The position numbers and the translations under genes were made by a program. Under the pieces are notes generated by a model. It was not told the DNA's origin. It made no database searches and was given only the letters and a program-made list of their open reading frames with translations. Of a stretch of DNA of 64,000 bases, positions 8,044-17,722 are shown in pieces. The stretch is from Ardenticatenaceae bacterium (lineage in GTDB: Bacteria; Chloroflexota; Anaerolineae; Promineifilales; Promineifilaceae): the NCBI GenBank assembly GCA_020634315.1, contig JACKBV010000012.1:1-64000 (forward strand), given 5' to 3'. Position 1 is the first letter of the stretch. Each line of letters opens with the position of its first letter.

Positions 8044-11000
8044 ATGACGCGTATCGAGTTATTCAAATCACAATTACAACAACGCATCCTGGTATTGGAT
8101 GGAGCCATGGGGTCACTCATCCAGACATACCAACTGGACGAAGCCGGTTTTCGTGGCACACGCTTTGCCGATTGGCCGCAAGATTTACAGGGCAACAACG
8201 ACCTGCTCAATATCACCCAGCCAGACATCATCAAAGCTATCCACACCGCTTATCTGGAGGCTGGCGCCGACATCATCGAAACGAATACCTTCAACGCCAA
8301 TGCCATTTCCCAGGCTGACTACGGAATGCAGCAGTATTCCTATGAAATGAACTACGAAGCTGCCAAACTTGCACGCGCTGCCATTGCACAATTCACAACA
8401 GACCATGCTCAATCGACCCCTCGTTTTGTTGCCGGCTCTATGGGACCCACCAATCGCACGCTGTCCCTTTCCCCGGATGTAAACGATCCCGGTTATCGCG
8501 CTGTCACCTTTGATGAAGTAGCTGCGGCTTATGCCGACGCCGCGCGTGGCCTGATCGACGGCGGCGCGGACATTTTGTTAGTAGAGACGATCTTCGACAC
8601 ATTAAATGCCAAAGCCGCTATCTTTGGCATTCAACAAGTGTTTGCCGAAAAAGGGGTTGAACTGCCGCTGATGATTTCTGGCACGATTACCGATGCCAGC
8701 GGGCGTACTCTTTCTGGGCAAACGACGGAAGCGTTTTGGAATTCGATTCGTCATGCCAAGCCGCTTATTGTGGGGCTAAACTGCGCCTTGGGGGCGGAGG
8801 CTTTCCGCGAATATATCGGCACATTGTCAAAAATTGCGGACACCTATGTCAGCATTTATCCGAATGCCGGGCTGCCCAATGAATTTGGCGGGTATGACGA
8901 CACGCCGGAGTATATGCAAGGTGTGTTACGAGAATATGCCGAGAGTGGTTTTGTGAATGTGGTCGGGGGCTGTTGTGGCACAACACCGGCACACATCGGG
9001 GCTTTTGCCACGGCCGTTTCCAATCTGCCGCCCCGCCCCATCCCCACCATCCCGCCGCAAATGCGCCTGAGCGGATTGGAACCCTTTAACATCAGCAAAG
9101 AACTTAACTTCGTCAACATCGGCGAACGCACCAATGTGACCGGGTCGCGCCGCTTTGCTCGTCTCGTCCTGGAGGAAAAGTATGAGGAAGCCTTGAGCGT
9201 AGCGCGGCAGCAAGTAGAAAACGGTGCGCAAATCATTGATGTGAACATGGACGAAGGGATGTTGGACTCGAAAGCGGCAATGGTGCGCTTCTTGAATCTG
9301 ATTGCGGCGGAGCCAGACATCGCCCGCGTGCCCATCATGATCGACTCTTCCAAATGGGAGGTGATCGAGGCAGGGTTGAAATGTGTGCAAGGCAAGTCGA
9401 TTGTCAACTCGATCAGTATGAAGGAAGGGGAAGCGGAATTTATCCGCCATGCGCGGCTGGCGCGGCAGTATGGCGCGGCCGTTGTCGTCATGGCTTTCGA
9501 CGAGGATGGGCAGGCTGACACATTGGCACGGAAAACGGCCGTTGCCCAACGCGCTTACCGCATCCTCACCGAACAAGTCGGATTCCCGCCAGAAGACATC
9601 ATCATCGACCCTAATATCTTTGCCGTGGCAACCGGCATTGAAGAACACAACGAGTATGCGCTGGCCTACATGGACGCCGTGCGCTGGATCAAACAACATT
9701 TGCCCTATGCGCTGGTTAGCGGCGGCGTCAGCAATCTCTCATTCTCCTTCCGGGGCAATGACCGCGTGCGCGAGGCAATGCATTCCGCTTTCCTTTATCA
9801 TGCCATTCAAGCGGGGCTGGACATGGCGATTGTCAATGCCGGGCAGCTTGGCGTTTATGAAGAAATCCCACCAAAGTTGTTGCAAGCAGTGGAAGATGTC
9901 CTCTTTAATCGGCACGCCGAAGCCACCGAACGCCTCATTGAACTGGCAGAAACGGTGCGCGGACAAGCAAAAGAGAAGAAGGAAGACCTTTCCTGGCGGG
10001 AAAAGCCGGTTGACGAACGCCTGTCTTATGCGTTGGTGAAAGGCATCAACACCTACATTGTTGCCGATACTGAAGAAGCGCGACAACAGGCAGCGCAAAC
10101 GATTGACGTGATTGAAGGGCCGTTGATGCGCGGCATGAACATCGTCGGCGACCTGTTTGGCACGGGCAAAATGTTTTTGCCACAGGTGGTGAAGAGTGCG
10201 CGTGTGATGAAGCAAGCGGTAGCGCATCTGGTGCCATACCTGGAAGCGGAACAAGCCGCAAAAGGGGAAACAAGCTCGGCTGGCAAAATTTTGCTGGCAA
10301 CGGTGAAAGGGGATGTGCATGACATCGGCAAGAATATTGTCGGTGTGGTGCTGCAATGCAACGGCTATGAGGTGATCGACCTGGGAGTGATGACGCCGGT
10401 GAGTAAAATTTTGGAAACGGCCGTTCGCGAAAACGTCAGCATCATCGGCTTGAGCGGCTTGATTACACCGTCGCTGGAGGAAATGCGTCATGTGGCCGCC
10501 GAAATGCAGCGCCAGGGATTGGCGCTGCCCCTGCTCATTGGCGGCGCGACAACATCAAAAGTGCATACGGCCGTTAAAATTGCCCCGGCTTACCACAACG
10601 CGCCCGTCGTCCATGTCGTCGATGCCTCGCGGGCCGTTGGCGTGGCCGCACAGTTACTCAGCGGCAATGGGTTTGCCGCTGAAGTGGCCGCTGAATATGC
10701 CACCATCCGCGAACAACATGCCGGGAAACGGGAACGACAGCGGTTACGGCCGTATCCCGAAGCCCGCGCCAATTTCACCAAAATCGACTGGGACAGTTAC
10801 ACATCACCCGCACCCGCTTTCACCGGCATCAAAATCTTCGCCGACGATAACTTGTCCGCATTACGGGATTTCATTGATTGGACGCCCTTTTTCCGCACCT
10901 GGGAACTGGCAGGCAAATTCCCACACATTTTGCAAGACGCGGTTGTCGGCGAAACGGCGACACAACTTTACGCAGATGCGCAAGCGATGCTGGATCGCCT

Positions 11001-11736
11001 GATTGCCGAAAAATGGTTGACCGCACGCGCCGCCATTGGCTTTTTCCCGGCAAACAGCGTGGGCGATGATGTCCTTTTGTTCCATGCCGAGGCCGAGAGA
11101 CGCGCCGAGGAACGAGTGCGCCTGCACTTCTTGCGGCAGCAGATGGAACGGCCGCCGGGACGCCCGAACCGCAGCCTGGCAGACTTCATTGCGCCCCAGG
11201 CAGCAGGCTTAACCGACTATTTGGGGTTGTTTGCTGTGACAACGGGCATTGGCATTGAACAAAAACTGGCTGAATTCGAGGCCGTACACGACGATTATCA
11301 CGCCATTCTCTTGAAGGCGTTAGCCGACCGGCTGGCAGAGGCATATGCCGAGCAGATGCACCATCGGGTGCGCCGCGAATTTTGGGGTTACGATCCTGAT
11401 GAGGCACTGAGCAACGATGACTTGATTGCCGAAAAGTACCAGGGCATCCGCCCTGCGCCCGGTTATCCCGCCTGCCCAGACCACACGGAAAAAGAAACCA
11501 TCTTCCACCTGCTCGACGCAACGGCCAACACCGGTATGTCTCTGACAGAAACGTTTGCCATGCGGCCGGCCGCTTCTGTTAGTGGGTATTATTTTGCCCA
11601 TCCACAAGCGCAATATTTTGGAATCGGCCGTATCCAGCAAGACCAGGTGGCCGATTATGCCGCACGCAAAGGATGGGACATGGCAACGGCCGAATCCTGG
11701 TTGGCCTCTAACCTTGGCTACGACCCAGGAGCATAA
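8044..11736 (+). CDS. metH: Cobalamin-dependent methionine synthase
   Basis: MetH transfers the methyl group of 5-methyltetrahydrofolate to homocysteine through cobalamin. At 1230 residues it is full length: homocysteine/zinc domain (1-320), pterin domain (350-600), cap and B12 domain (650-880), SAM-activation domain (900-1230). From ATG 8044 the zinc ligands fall at C247, C310 and C311 and the cobalt-ligand histidine (DVHDIGKN) at H759, the same numbers as in E. coli, which confirms this start over the longer open frame from 7846. The SAM-binding [12 protein letters not shown] segment is present. GGAG precedes the ATG. Expression should fall when SAM is abundant, through the riboswitch in its leader. 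Confidence 0.97.
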   Translation: MTRIELFKSQLQQRILVLDGAMGSLIQTYQLDEAGFRGTRFADWPQDLQGNNDLLNITQPDIIKAIHTAYLEAGADIIETNTFNANAISQADYGMQQYSYEMNYEAAKLARAAIAQFTTDHAQSTPRFVAGSMGPTNRTLSLSPDVNDPGYRAVTFDEVAAAYADAARGLIDGGADILLVETIFDTLNAKAAIFGIQQVFAEKGVELPLMISGTITDASGRTLSGQTTEAFWNSIRHAKPLIVGLNCALGAEAFREYIGTLSKIADTYVSIYPNAGLPNEFGGYDDTPEYMQGVLREYAESGFVNVVGGCCGTTPAHIGAFATAVSNLPPRPIPTIPPQMRLSGLEPFNISKELNFVNIGERTNVTGSRRFARLVLEEKYEEALSVARQQVENGAQIIDVNMDEGMLDSKAAMVRFLNLIAAEPDIARVPIMIDSSKWEVIEAGLKCVQGKSIVNSISMKEGEAEFIRHARLARQYGAAVVVMAFDEDGQADTLARKTAVAQRAYRILTEQVGFPPEDIIIDPNIFAVATGIEEHNEYALAYMDAVRWIKQHLPYALVSGGVSNLSFSFRGNDRVREAMHSAFLYHAIQAGLDMAIVNAGQLGVYEEIPPKLLQAVEDVLFNRHAEATERLIELAETVRGQAKEKKEDLSWREKPVDERLSYALVKGINTYIVADTEEARQQAAQTIDVIEGPLMRGMNIVGDLFGTGKMFLPQVVKSARVMKQAVAHLVPYLEAEQAAKGETSSAGKILLATVKGDVHDIGKNIVGVVLQCNGYEVIDLGVMTPVSKILETAVRENVSIIGLSGLITPSLEEMRHVAAEMQRQGLALPLLIGGATTSKVHTAVKIAPAYHNAPVVHVVDASRAVGVAAQLLSGNGFAAEVAAEYATIREQHAGKRERQRLRPYPEARANFTKIDWDSYTSPAPAFTGIKIFADDNLSALRDFIDWTPFFRTWELAGKFPHILQDAVVGETATQLYADAQAMLDRLIAEKWLTARAAIGFFPANSVGDDVLLFHAEAERRAEERVRLHFLRQQMERPPGRPNRSLADFIAPQAAGLTDYLGLFAVTTGIGIEQKLAEFEAVHDDYHAILLKALADRLAEAYAEQMHHRVRREFWGYDPDEALSNDDLIAEKYQGIRPAPGYPACPDHTEKETIFHLLDATANTGMSLTETFAMRPAASVSGYYFAHPQAQYFGIGRIQQDQVADYAARKGWDMATAESWLASNLGYDPGA

Positions 11737-11824
11737 CGCTCAGTTTTTAGCAGGATGCCCGAACCTCCGCGAGGCGCTTTGCGTGTTCTCCATATAGCAG
11801 CCGCACGGATAACACGCCATTTAG

Positions 11825-11865
11825 GATGCAGCTTGCTTCACTTGCTGGCAAGCTGCATCATTTTT
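11825..11865 (+). terminator. Rho-independent terminator after metH
   Basis: Perfect 12-bp stem GATGCAGCTTGC (11825-11836) with GCAAGCTGCATC (11848-11859), followed by ATTTTT. Confidence 0.85.
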
Positions 11866-11936
11866 CATCTGCAAACTGCCAGCATATTCTTCCCTTCTTC
11901 TATTTCGCCCCTTGCGTAAGAAAAAGATAAGCGCCA

Positions 11937-11964
11937 TTGACAGAATAGTTCGACGCCGTATAAT
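11937..11964 (+). promoter_or_regulatory. Consensus promoter of the marR-ABC operon
   Basis: Perfect TTGACA (11937-11942), 16-base spacer and perfect TATAAT (11959-11964). Transcription would start near 11971, leaving a leader of about 100 bases before marR. As MarR genes are usually autoregulated, an operator is expected nearby but I cannot define it. Confidence 0.75.
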
Positions 11965-12073
11965 TCACCTTGATAATATTTCCGCGAGATAGCTATATGG
12001 CATCCTCTATGGGGATACGTTTCAAAAAACCTTTGTCTATCTTGCCTTGACACACTATTTTCGTGATAAACCT

Positions 12074-12622
12074 ATGTCTCACTGGTTAGATGATCAACAA
12101 AGACGACAAAAATGGTTGGCCTTCATGCAGCAGCTTGATCCTGATGTGGATCCGCAAGCTATGCGCTTGATGGATGAGTTGGGGTTTGTATCGCGCAACA
12201 TCCACCATATCAATGAGCAGAGCGTCGATAAGGCTGGCCTCTCTTTTGCCCAATACCGCGTGTTGATGCACCTCTTTTTTGCCGCTGAAATGGGCGACCG
12301 CAGTGAACTGAATCCATCGGAAATTAGCGACCGGCAGGGAGTCAGCCGCAATACGATGAGTTCGTTCATTCGCAATTTGGAGGATGAGGGTTTGGTAGAG
12401 CGCCGTTTGGATGCGACGGATCGCCGTCGTTTCAACATTAGCCTGACGGAAAACGGCCGTTCCCTTGTCTCTGATTATGCTCGCCACCACTTATCGGCAA
12501 TCAACAGCTGTTTTAACGTCTTGACGACCGAGGAACAGGCAGCCCTGTCTCAGCTTCTACGCAAAGTAGGCGCACATCTGAGAAGTATGCGCTACCCATG
12601 CGCAGACAGCATTCAAGAATAA
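12074..12622 (+). CDS. MarR family transcriptional regulator
   Basis: A 182-residue winged-helix regulator. The recognition segment ISDRQGVSRNTMSSFIRNLE and the wing VERRLDATDRRRFNISLTE match the MarR family, flanked by N- and C-terminal dimerisation helices. It is the first gene before two ABC exporter subunits, the classical arrangement in which the regulator represses the exporter until an exported compound binds it. ATG 12074 is chosen over TTG 12047; neither has a good ribosome site, and the TTG lies within a TTGACA motif. Confidence 0.9.
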   Translation: MSHWLDDQQRRQKWLAFMQQLDPDVDPQAMRLMDELGFVSRNIHHINEQSVDKAGLSFAQYRVLMHLFFAAEMGDRSELNPSEISDRQGVSRNTMSSFIRNLEDEGLVERRLDATDRRRFNISLTENGRSLVSDYARHHLSAINSCFNVLTTEEQAALSQLLRKVGAHLRSMRYPCADSIQE

Positions 12623-12712
12623 TCGTTTGCAAAGAGGCAGGAAGCTGGAGAGGGCGTATTTTACGCCGCCAGTTTTCAATCGCCCCATATCAATATTAGG
12701 AGAACCAGAACT

Positions 12713-14956
12713 ATGCTCCGCATAAGACGGTACTTGAAGCCATACATGTTCATGTTTGTGGCTTCTGTTATCTTGTTGTTTGTCCAGGCAAACCTGGACT
12801 TGTCCCTGCCGGACTATCTTTCGCAGATTGTCAACACGGGCATTCAACAAAACGGTATTGCCAGCCCAGTGCCAGAGGCCATGCGCCAGGAGACGCTGGA
12901 ACGGCTGACGCTTTTTTTGAGTGAAGATGAGGAAACGGCCGTTCGCGCGGCCTATACACTCGTCGAACCCGGTTCAGCCGCAGCCGACACCTACGTAGAA
13001 ACCTATCCCCTGGTGGCCGACGAGGCGATTTACGTCCGCAACGACATCAGCCAGGACGAAATTGACGCACTCAGCACCCCCATTGCCAAGGCACTGCTTG
13101 TTGTCTCCGCGCTGGAGCAGGCAATGGAAAATCCGGAAGCAGCCGCACAAATGGGCGGCGATGGCGCTTTCGATTTATCACAGCTTCCCGCAGGCCTCGA
13201 CTTATTCACTGTGTTAAAGCGGCTGCCCGCTGCACAGCGCACACAGCTTGCCGATGGCATCAATGAACGGTTTGCCACACTGGGCGAGAAGATGATCAGC
13301 CAAACGGCCGTTGTCTCTGTCAAAGCAGAATATGAAGCATTGAACATGGACATCGAGCAATTGCAAAGCAGCTATATTTTGCGGACAGGCGCCATCATGC
13401 TGTTTATCACTTTGCTCTCGGTCATTGCCACCATCAGCGTTGGCTACCTGTCAGCCAAAATCGCGGCTGGCGTTGGTCGTGATTTGCGTAGCGATGTTTT
13501 CCGCAAAGTGGAGAATTTCTCCGGGACTGAATTCGATAAATTCCCCACGGCATCACTCATCACCCGCTCCACTAACGACATCACCCAACTGCAAATGGTG
13601 ACCATGTTCATGGTGCGCCTCGTCTTCTATGCGCCGATTATGGGCGTTGGCGGCATCATTCGCGCCATCGGCAAAAGCTCCTCCATGTGGTGGACCATTG
13701 CCGTTGCCGTGTTGGTGCTTATCGGTGTCATCACGATCATCGTCTCTATCGCTATGCCTAAATTCCGCATTGTGCAAAAGCTCATCGACCGCTTGAACCT
13801 GGTCGCACGCGAGAATTTGTCGGGCATGATGGTTATTCGCGCCTTCAATATGCAGGGCTTTGAGGAAAATCGCTTCGACAAAGCGAATTTGGATCTGACA
13901 ACCAACACTCTGTTCATCGCCCGCATCATGGCTATTATGATGCCGGTTATGATGCTCATTCTCAATGTCCTCTCGGTTGTCATCCTTTGGGTAGGCTCAC
14001 ATCAGGTAGCACAAGCTAACATGCAGGTGGGCGATATGATGGCTTTCTTGCAATACGCCATGCAAATCGTCTTTTCCTTCTTGATGCTTTCGATGCTCTT
14101 CATCATTTTGCCGCGTGCTTCGGTTTCCGCCGACCGTATTGCCGATGTGTTGGAAACGGAATTGGCGATCACCGACCCGGCAAAGCCGAAATCGCTCAAT
14201 GGTTCGTTCAGCGGAACTGTCGAGTTTCGCAATGTCTCCTTCCGCTATCCGGGTGCAGACACGGATGTGCTGCATGACATTAGTTTTGTGGCGAAGCCGG
14301 GCGAAACGACGGCCTTTATCGGCTCAACTGGCTCTGGCAAATCGACTGTCGTCAACTTGATTCCGCGTTTTTATGATGTGACGGGCGGCTCCATTTTGAT
14401 GGATGGGATAGATATCCGCGAGGTTACGCAGCATGATTTGCGTGACAAGATTGGGTATGTCCCGCAGAAGGGGATTTTGTTCTCTGGGACGATTGAGAGC
14501 AACTTGCGTTATGCGGATGAGAATGCGAGCGAGGAGGAATTGCAAACGGCCGTTTCCATTGCCCAAGCCGCCGAATTCGTCAACAGCAAACCGGAAGGAC
14601 TGGCGACAGAAATCTCCCAGGGCGGCACCAACGTCTCTGGCGGGCAGCGGCAGCGTCTTTCCATCGCCCGCGCCCTCGTAAAAAGAGCGCCCATCTACAT
14701 TTTTGACGACACCTTCTCGGCGTTAGACTTCAAGACAGATGCCGCGCTGCGCCGTGCGCTGCACACAAGCACCAAAGACAGCACCATCCTTGTTGTCACG
14801 CAGCGTGTCTCGACCGTTAAAAATGCTGAGCAAATCGTTGTGCTTGACCAGGGACGCATCGTGGGGAAAGGAACCCACGACGATCTCATGAAAACATGTG
14901 AAACATACCAAGAAATTGCGCTGTCACAGCTCAGTATGGAGGAATTATCATCATGA
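12713..14956 (+). CDS. ABC exporter half-transporter with degenerate ATP site
   Basis: A 747-residue half-transporter of the multidrug/lipid exporter type: six membrane helices and a C-terminal ATPase with Walker A GSTGSGKST and signature NVSGGQRQR. The Walker B glutamate is D666 (IYIFDD) and the switch histidine is Q697 (VVTQRVST). These replacements are those of the non-catalytic subunit in heterodimeric exporters such as TM287/288 and BmrC/D. An unusual insertion of about 170 residues separates helix 1 from helix 2 and should lie outside the membrane. AGGAG is nine bases upstream of the ATG. It overlaps its partner by four bases. Confidence 0.92.
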   Translation: MLRIRRYLKPYMFMFVASVILLFVQANLDLSLPDYLSQIVNTGIQQNGIASPVPEAMRQETLERLTLFLSEDEETAVRAAYTLVEPGSAAADTYVETYPLVADEAIYVRNDISQDEIDALSTPIAKALLVVSALEQAMENPEAAAQMGGDGAFDLSQLPAGLDLFTVLKRLPAAQRTQLADGINERFATLGEKMISQTAVVSVKAEYEALNMDIEQLQSSYILRTGAIMLFITLLSVIATISVGYLSAKIAAGVGRDLRSDVFRKVENFSGTEFDKFPTASLITRSTNDITQLQMVTMFMVRLVFYAPIMGVGGIIRAIGKSSSMWWTIAVAVLVLIGVITIIVSIAMPKFRIVQKLIDRLNLVARENLSGMMVIRAFNMQGFEENRFDKANLDLTTNTLFIARIMAIMMPVMMLILNVLSVVILWVGSHQVAQANMQVGDMMAFLQYAMQIVFSFLMLSMLFIILPRASVSADRIADVLETELAITDPAKPKSLNGSFSGTVEFRNVSFRYPGADTDVLHDISFVAKPGETTAFIGSTGSGKSTVVNLIPRFYDVTGGSILMDGIDIREVTQHDLRDKIGYVPQKGILFSGTIESNLRYADENASEEELQTAVSIAQAAEFVNSKPEGLATEISQGGTNVSGGQRQRLSIARALVKRAPIYIFDDTFSALDFKTDAALRRALHTSTKDSTILVVTQRVSTVKNAEQIVVLDQGRIVGKGTHDDLMKTCETYQEIALSQLSMEELSS

Positions 14957-16848
14957 TGATGCAACAACAAAGACGCGGTGGGGGTGGCCCCGGCCATGGT
15001 GGCCCAATGGCTGCCATGCGCAGGGGAGAGCAGGCGCAAAATTTTAGAGCGACGATGGCTAAGCTTGTCCATTATCTGGACGCGTACAAAATCCAGATTG
15101 TTGTCGTTGTCATTTTTGCGATTGCCTCGACGGTGTTCAACATTGTTGGCCCCAAGGTGTTGGGCAATGCCACGACAAAATTATTTGAAGGGATCATGGC
15201 AGAGATTGCCGGAACGGGTTCGATTGATTTTGATTATATCGGCCGTATCCTGCTCATCATGCTTGTCCTTTACCTGATTTCGGCTGTGTTTGCCTACCTG
15301 ATGGGCTGGATTATGGCCGGGGTGTCGACAGACATCTCGTATCGCTTCCGCCAGGATATTGCGCAAAAAATCAACAAGCTGCCGTTGAGTTACTTTGACA
15401 AAACGACGCAGGGTGAAGTGCTTTCGCGCATCACCAATGATGTGGACACGGTCAACCAGACGCTAAGCCAAAGCCTGACGCAAATTATCACGTCGGTGAT
15501 TACGGTGATTGGCGTGTTGGTGATGATGCTTTCTATTAGCTGGCTGATGACCCTGGTGGCGCTCATTGTCATTCCCTTGACGTTGGTGGTGGTGAGCTTC
15601 ATTGTCAGCCGTTCGCAGGTGTACTTTAAGGAACAGCAAGATTACCTGGGGCATGTTAACGGCCATGTTGAGGAAATGTTTGGCGGGCACCGGGTGATGA
15701 AGGCGTTCAATGGTGAGGAACGCAGTATTGCGCAGTTTGAGGAGTATAACACCACGCTGTATAACGTGGCCTGGAAGTCGCAGTTCTTGTCGGGGTTGAT
15801 GATGCCGATTATGAACTTTATTGGCAACCTGGGTTATGTGGCGGTTGTGGTTGTGGGTGGCTACTTGACGGTGCGTAATGCGATTACGGTGGGTGATATT
15901 CAGGCGTTTATTCAATATGTGCGCTCTTTTAACCAGCCGTTGATGCAGTTGGCGAATATTTCCAATGTGTTGCAGCAAACGGCCGCTGCCGCTGAGCGTG
16001 TCTTTGAGTTCCTGGAAGAGTCGGAAGAGGTGAAGGAAACGGAGAATCCGGTGCAGATGGAGTCGGCGCAGGGGAATGTTGAGTTCCGCAATGTGCGCTT
16101 TGGCTATGATCTGGAGAAGCCGGTTATTCACAATTTGTCGGCGGAGGTGAAGCCTGGGCAAAAGGTGGCTATTGTTGGGCCGACGGGTGCTGGCAAGACG
16201 ACGATTGTGAAGCTGTTGATGCGTTTTTATGATGTGAATGATGGCGCGATTTTTGTGGATGGACATGATATCCGCGAGTTTAAGCGGCAGGATTTGCGCC
16301 GTTGGTTTGGGATGGTGCTGCAAGATACGTGGCTGTATAACGATACGATTATGGAGAATATTCGTTACGGCCGTCCCAATGCGAGTGATGAGGAAGTGAT
16401 TGCGGCGGCGCAGGCGGCGCATGTTGATCATTTTGTGCATACGCTGCCTGATGGCTACAGCATGGTTATTAATGAGGAGACGACGAACATCTCGCAGGGG
16501 CAGATGCAGTTGTTGACGATTGCTCGTGCTGTGTTGGCTGACCCTAAGATTTTGATCTTGGATGAGGCGACGAGTTCGGTGGATACGCGCACGGAGGTGT
16601 TGATTCAGCAGGCGATGGATCGGTTGATGGTGGGGCGCACGAGTTTTATTATTGCGCACCGTCTCTCGACGATTCGTAATGCTGATTTGATTTTGGTGAT
16701 GCGTGAGGGTGATATTGTGGAGCAGGGTAATCATGCGGAGCTGCTGACGCGTGGTGGGTTCTATGCGGAGCTGTATAACAGTCAGTTTGAACGCCCGACG
16801 GAAGCGGGTGAGACGGAAGATGTGTCTTTTATGATTCCGGCGGATTAG
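14953..16848 (+). CDS. ABC exporter half-transporter, catalytic partner
   Basis: This 631-residue subunit complements the preceding one. The Walker B is intact (LILDE, E538), the switch histidine H569 is present (IIAHRLST), and the signature is altered to ISQGQ. A canonical Walker B with a degenerate signature here, and the converse in the partner, predicts one working and one silent ATP site at the heterodimer interface. The N-terminus is Gly/Gln-rich and cytoplasmic. ATGA overlap with the upstream gene gives translational coupling; GGAGG lies ten bases before the ATG. Unlike its neighbours the coding strand is G- and T-rich at third positions almost throughout, and it has only one ACGGCCGT. 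Confidence 0.93.
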   Translation: MMMQQQRRGGGGPGHGGPMAAMRRGEQAQNFRATMAKLVHYLDAYKIQIVVVVIFAIASTVFNIVGPKVLGNATTKLFEGIMAEIAGTGSIDFDYIGRILLIMLVLYLISAVFAYLMGWIMAGVSTDISYRFRQDIAQKINKLPLSYFDKTTQGEVLSRITNDVDTVNQTLSQSLTQIITSVITVIGVLVMMLSISWLMTLVALIVIPLTLVVVSFIVSRSQVYFKEQQDYLGHVNGHVEEMFGGHRVMKAFNGEERSIAQFEEYNTTLYNVAWKSQFLSGLMMPIMNFIGNLGYVAVVVVGGYLTVRNAITVGDIQAFIQYVRSFNQPLMQLANISNVLQQTAAAAERVFEFLEESEEVKETENPVQMESAQGNVEFRNVRFGYDLEKPVIHNLSAEVKPGQKVAIVGPTGAGKTTIVKLLMRFYDVNDGAIFVDGHDIREFKRQDLRRWFGMVLQDTWLYNDTIMENIRYGRPNASDEEVIAAAQAAHVDHFVHTLPDGYSMVINEETTNISQGQMQLLTIARAVLADPKILILDEATSSVDTRTEVLIQQAMDRLMVGRTSFIIAHRLSTIRNADLILVMREGDIVEQGNHAELLTRGGFYAELYNSQFERPTEAGETEDVSFMIPAD

Positions 16849-16878
16849 TGCTGTTGGGATTGTAGAAGGTGATGGATG

Positions 16879-16912
16879 GAGCCGATTGTGGGGAACTGCA
16901 ATCGGCTCTTTT
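16879..16912 (+). terminator. Rho-independent terminator of the ABC operon
   Basis: Ten-bp stem GAGCCGATTG (16879-16888) with CAATCGGCTC (16899-16908), then TTTT. Confidence 0.8.
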
Positions 16913-16952
16913 GTTATACTTGTGGGAGGGGGTTTGGGTGATGGTTGAAGGG

Positions 16953-17015
16953 AACCTCCCGGAGGTTATCGGTGGAAGGTTTGTGGCATGTGGCAAACCT
17001 CCGGGAGGCTGTTTT
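16953..17015. repeat. Bipartite CTCCCGGAG hairpin repeat, copy 2
   Basis: Arms AACCTCCCGGAGGTT (16953-16967) and AACCTCCGGGAGGCT (16996-17010) with an inner stem GGTTTG/CAAACC. Nearly identical to the copy 109 bases downstream. Confidence 0.85.
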
Positions 17016-17061
17016 TGAGGAGGTTTTATCGGTGGTCGCCGACTGCCGTGAATGAAAACTA

Positions 17062-17124
17062 AACCTCCCGGAGGTTATTTGGTGGAAGGTTTGTGGCATG
17101 TGGCAAACCTCCGGGAGGCTGTTT
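17062..17124. repeat. Bipartite CTCCCGGAG hairpin repeat, copy 3
   Basis: Arms at 17062-17076 and 17106-17120, with the same middle as copy 2 apart from a small change. It ends just before the AAGGAG ribosome site of the next gene, as copy 1 does. Confidence 0.85.
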
Positions 17125-17138
17125 GCGAAGGAGCGCTT

Positions 17139-17522
17139 ATGGATTACATACTTCCGCCTGATCAGCAAGTGTATTATGAGCAGGTGTGGCAGTTGGTGCG
17201 CCAGGTTCCGTATGGGAAGGTTGTTACGTATGGGCAGGTGGCGCAGATGCTGCCGCTGCCTGCCGGGGTTGATGCGGAGCAATATAAAATATTTGGCTCG
17301 CGCTGGGTGGGCAGTGCGATGGCGGTTTGTCCGGGTGATGTGCCCTGGCAGCGGGTTATTAATGCGCAGGGGAAGATTAGTGAACGGGCGGGTGCGTTGA
17401 AGCAGCGTCAGTTGTTGGAGGGGGAGGGGCTTGTGTTTGTGAAGGATAGGGTTAATTTGAAGGTGTATCAATGGTTGGGGCCGGGGCATGGGGATGAGGC
17501 AAGGCAGGCAAGGCTGTTTTGA
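17139..17522 (+). CDS. Alkyltransferase-like (ATL) DNA-binding protein
   Basis: A 127-residue protein equal to the DNA-binding half of O6-alkylguanine-DNA alkyltransferase. The active-site motif PCHRV is replaced by PWQRV, with Trp70 where the acceptor cysteine should be. That is the hallmark of ATL proteins, which bind O6-alkylguanine without repairing it and hand it to nucleotide excision repair. YGKVVTYGQVA is the usual helix before the recognition helix. ATG 17139 is preferred because AAGGAG is eight bases upstream; the frame upstream reads through hairpin repeat copy 3. Confidence 0.9.
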   Translation: MDYILPPDQQVYYEQVWQLVRQVPYGKVVTYGQVAQMLPLPAGVDAEQYKIFGSRWVGSAMAVCPGDVPWQRVINAQGKISERAGALKQRQLLEGEGLVFVKDRVNLKVYQWLGPGHGDEARQARLF

Positions 17523-17722
17523 TGGTGTTTGAGCGCCAAGTTGTTAACGGAACTGATTGTCGAGGGAGATGAGATGGGCAACGGCCGTTTCCACCAAAGC
17601 CACACACAAAACCCCAAAGCAGCATCACCATCGCCCCCACATCCCAAAAATTGCACAAGCCACATATCCTGGTAAAAAGGCAGCAGCGAGTAAAGACAGG
17701 TTCAAAAATTAAGGGAGTCACC

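Larger units (their letters stand above)
11737..12073. other. metH-marR intergenic region
   Basis: Holds a GAACCTCCGCGAGG element (11761-11774, also found at 51394-51407), the metH terminator and the marR promoter. A 62-codon minus-strand frame at 11865-12053 has no ribosome site and I do not call it. Confidence 0.6.

Noticed and set aside
15463..16734. 423-codon minus-strand open frame
   Set aside because: Antisense to the second ABC gene. His/Arg/Asn-rich product is an artefact of its G/T-rich codons.
17521..17640. Replication terminus as the cause of the skew flip
   Set aside because: The same flip is seen at many sites a few hundred bases apart, and no dif-like site was seen, so it cannot be a single terminus.
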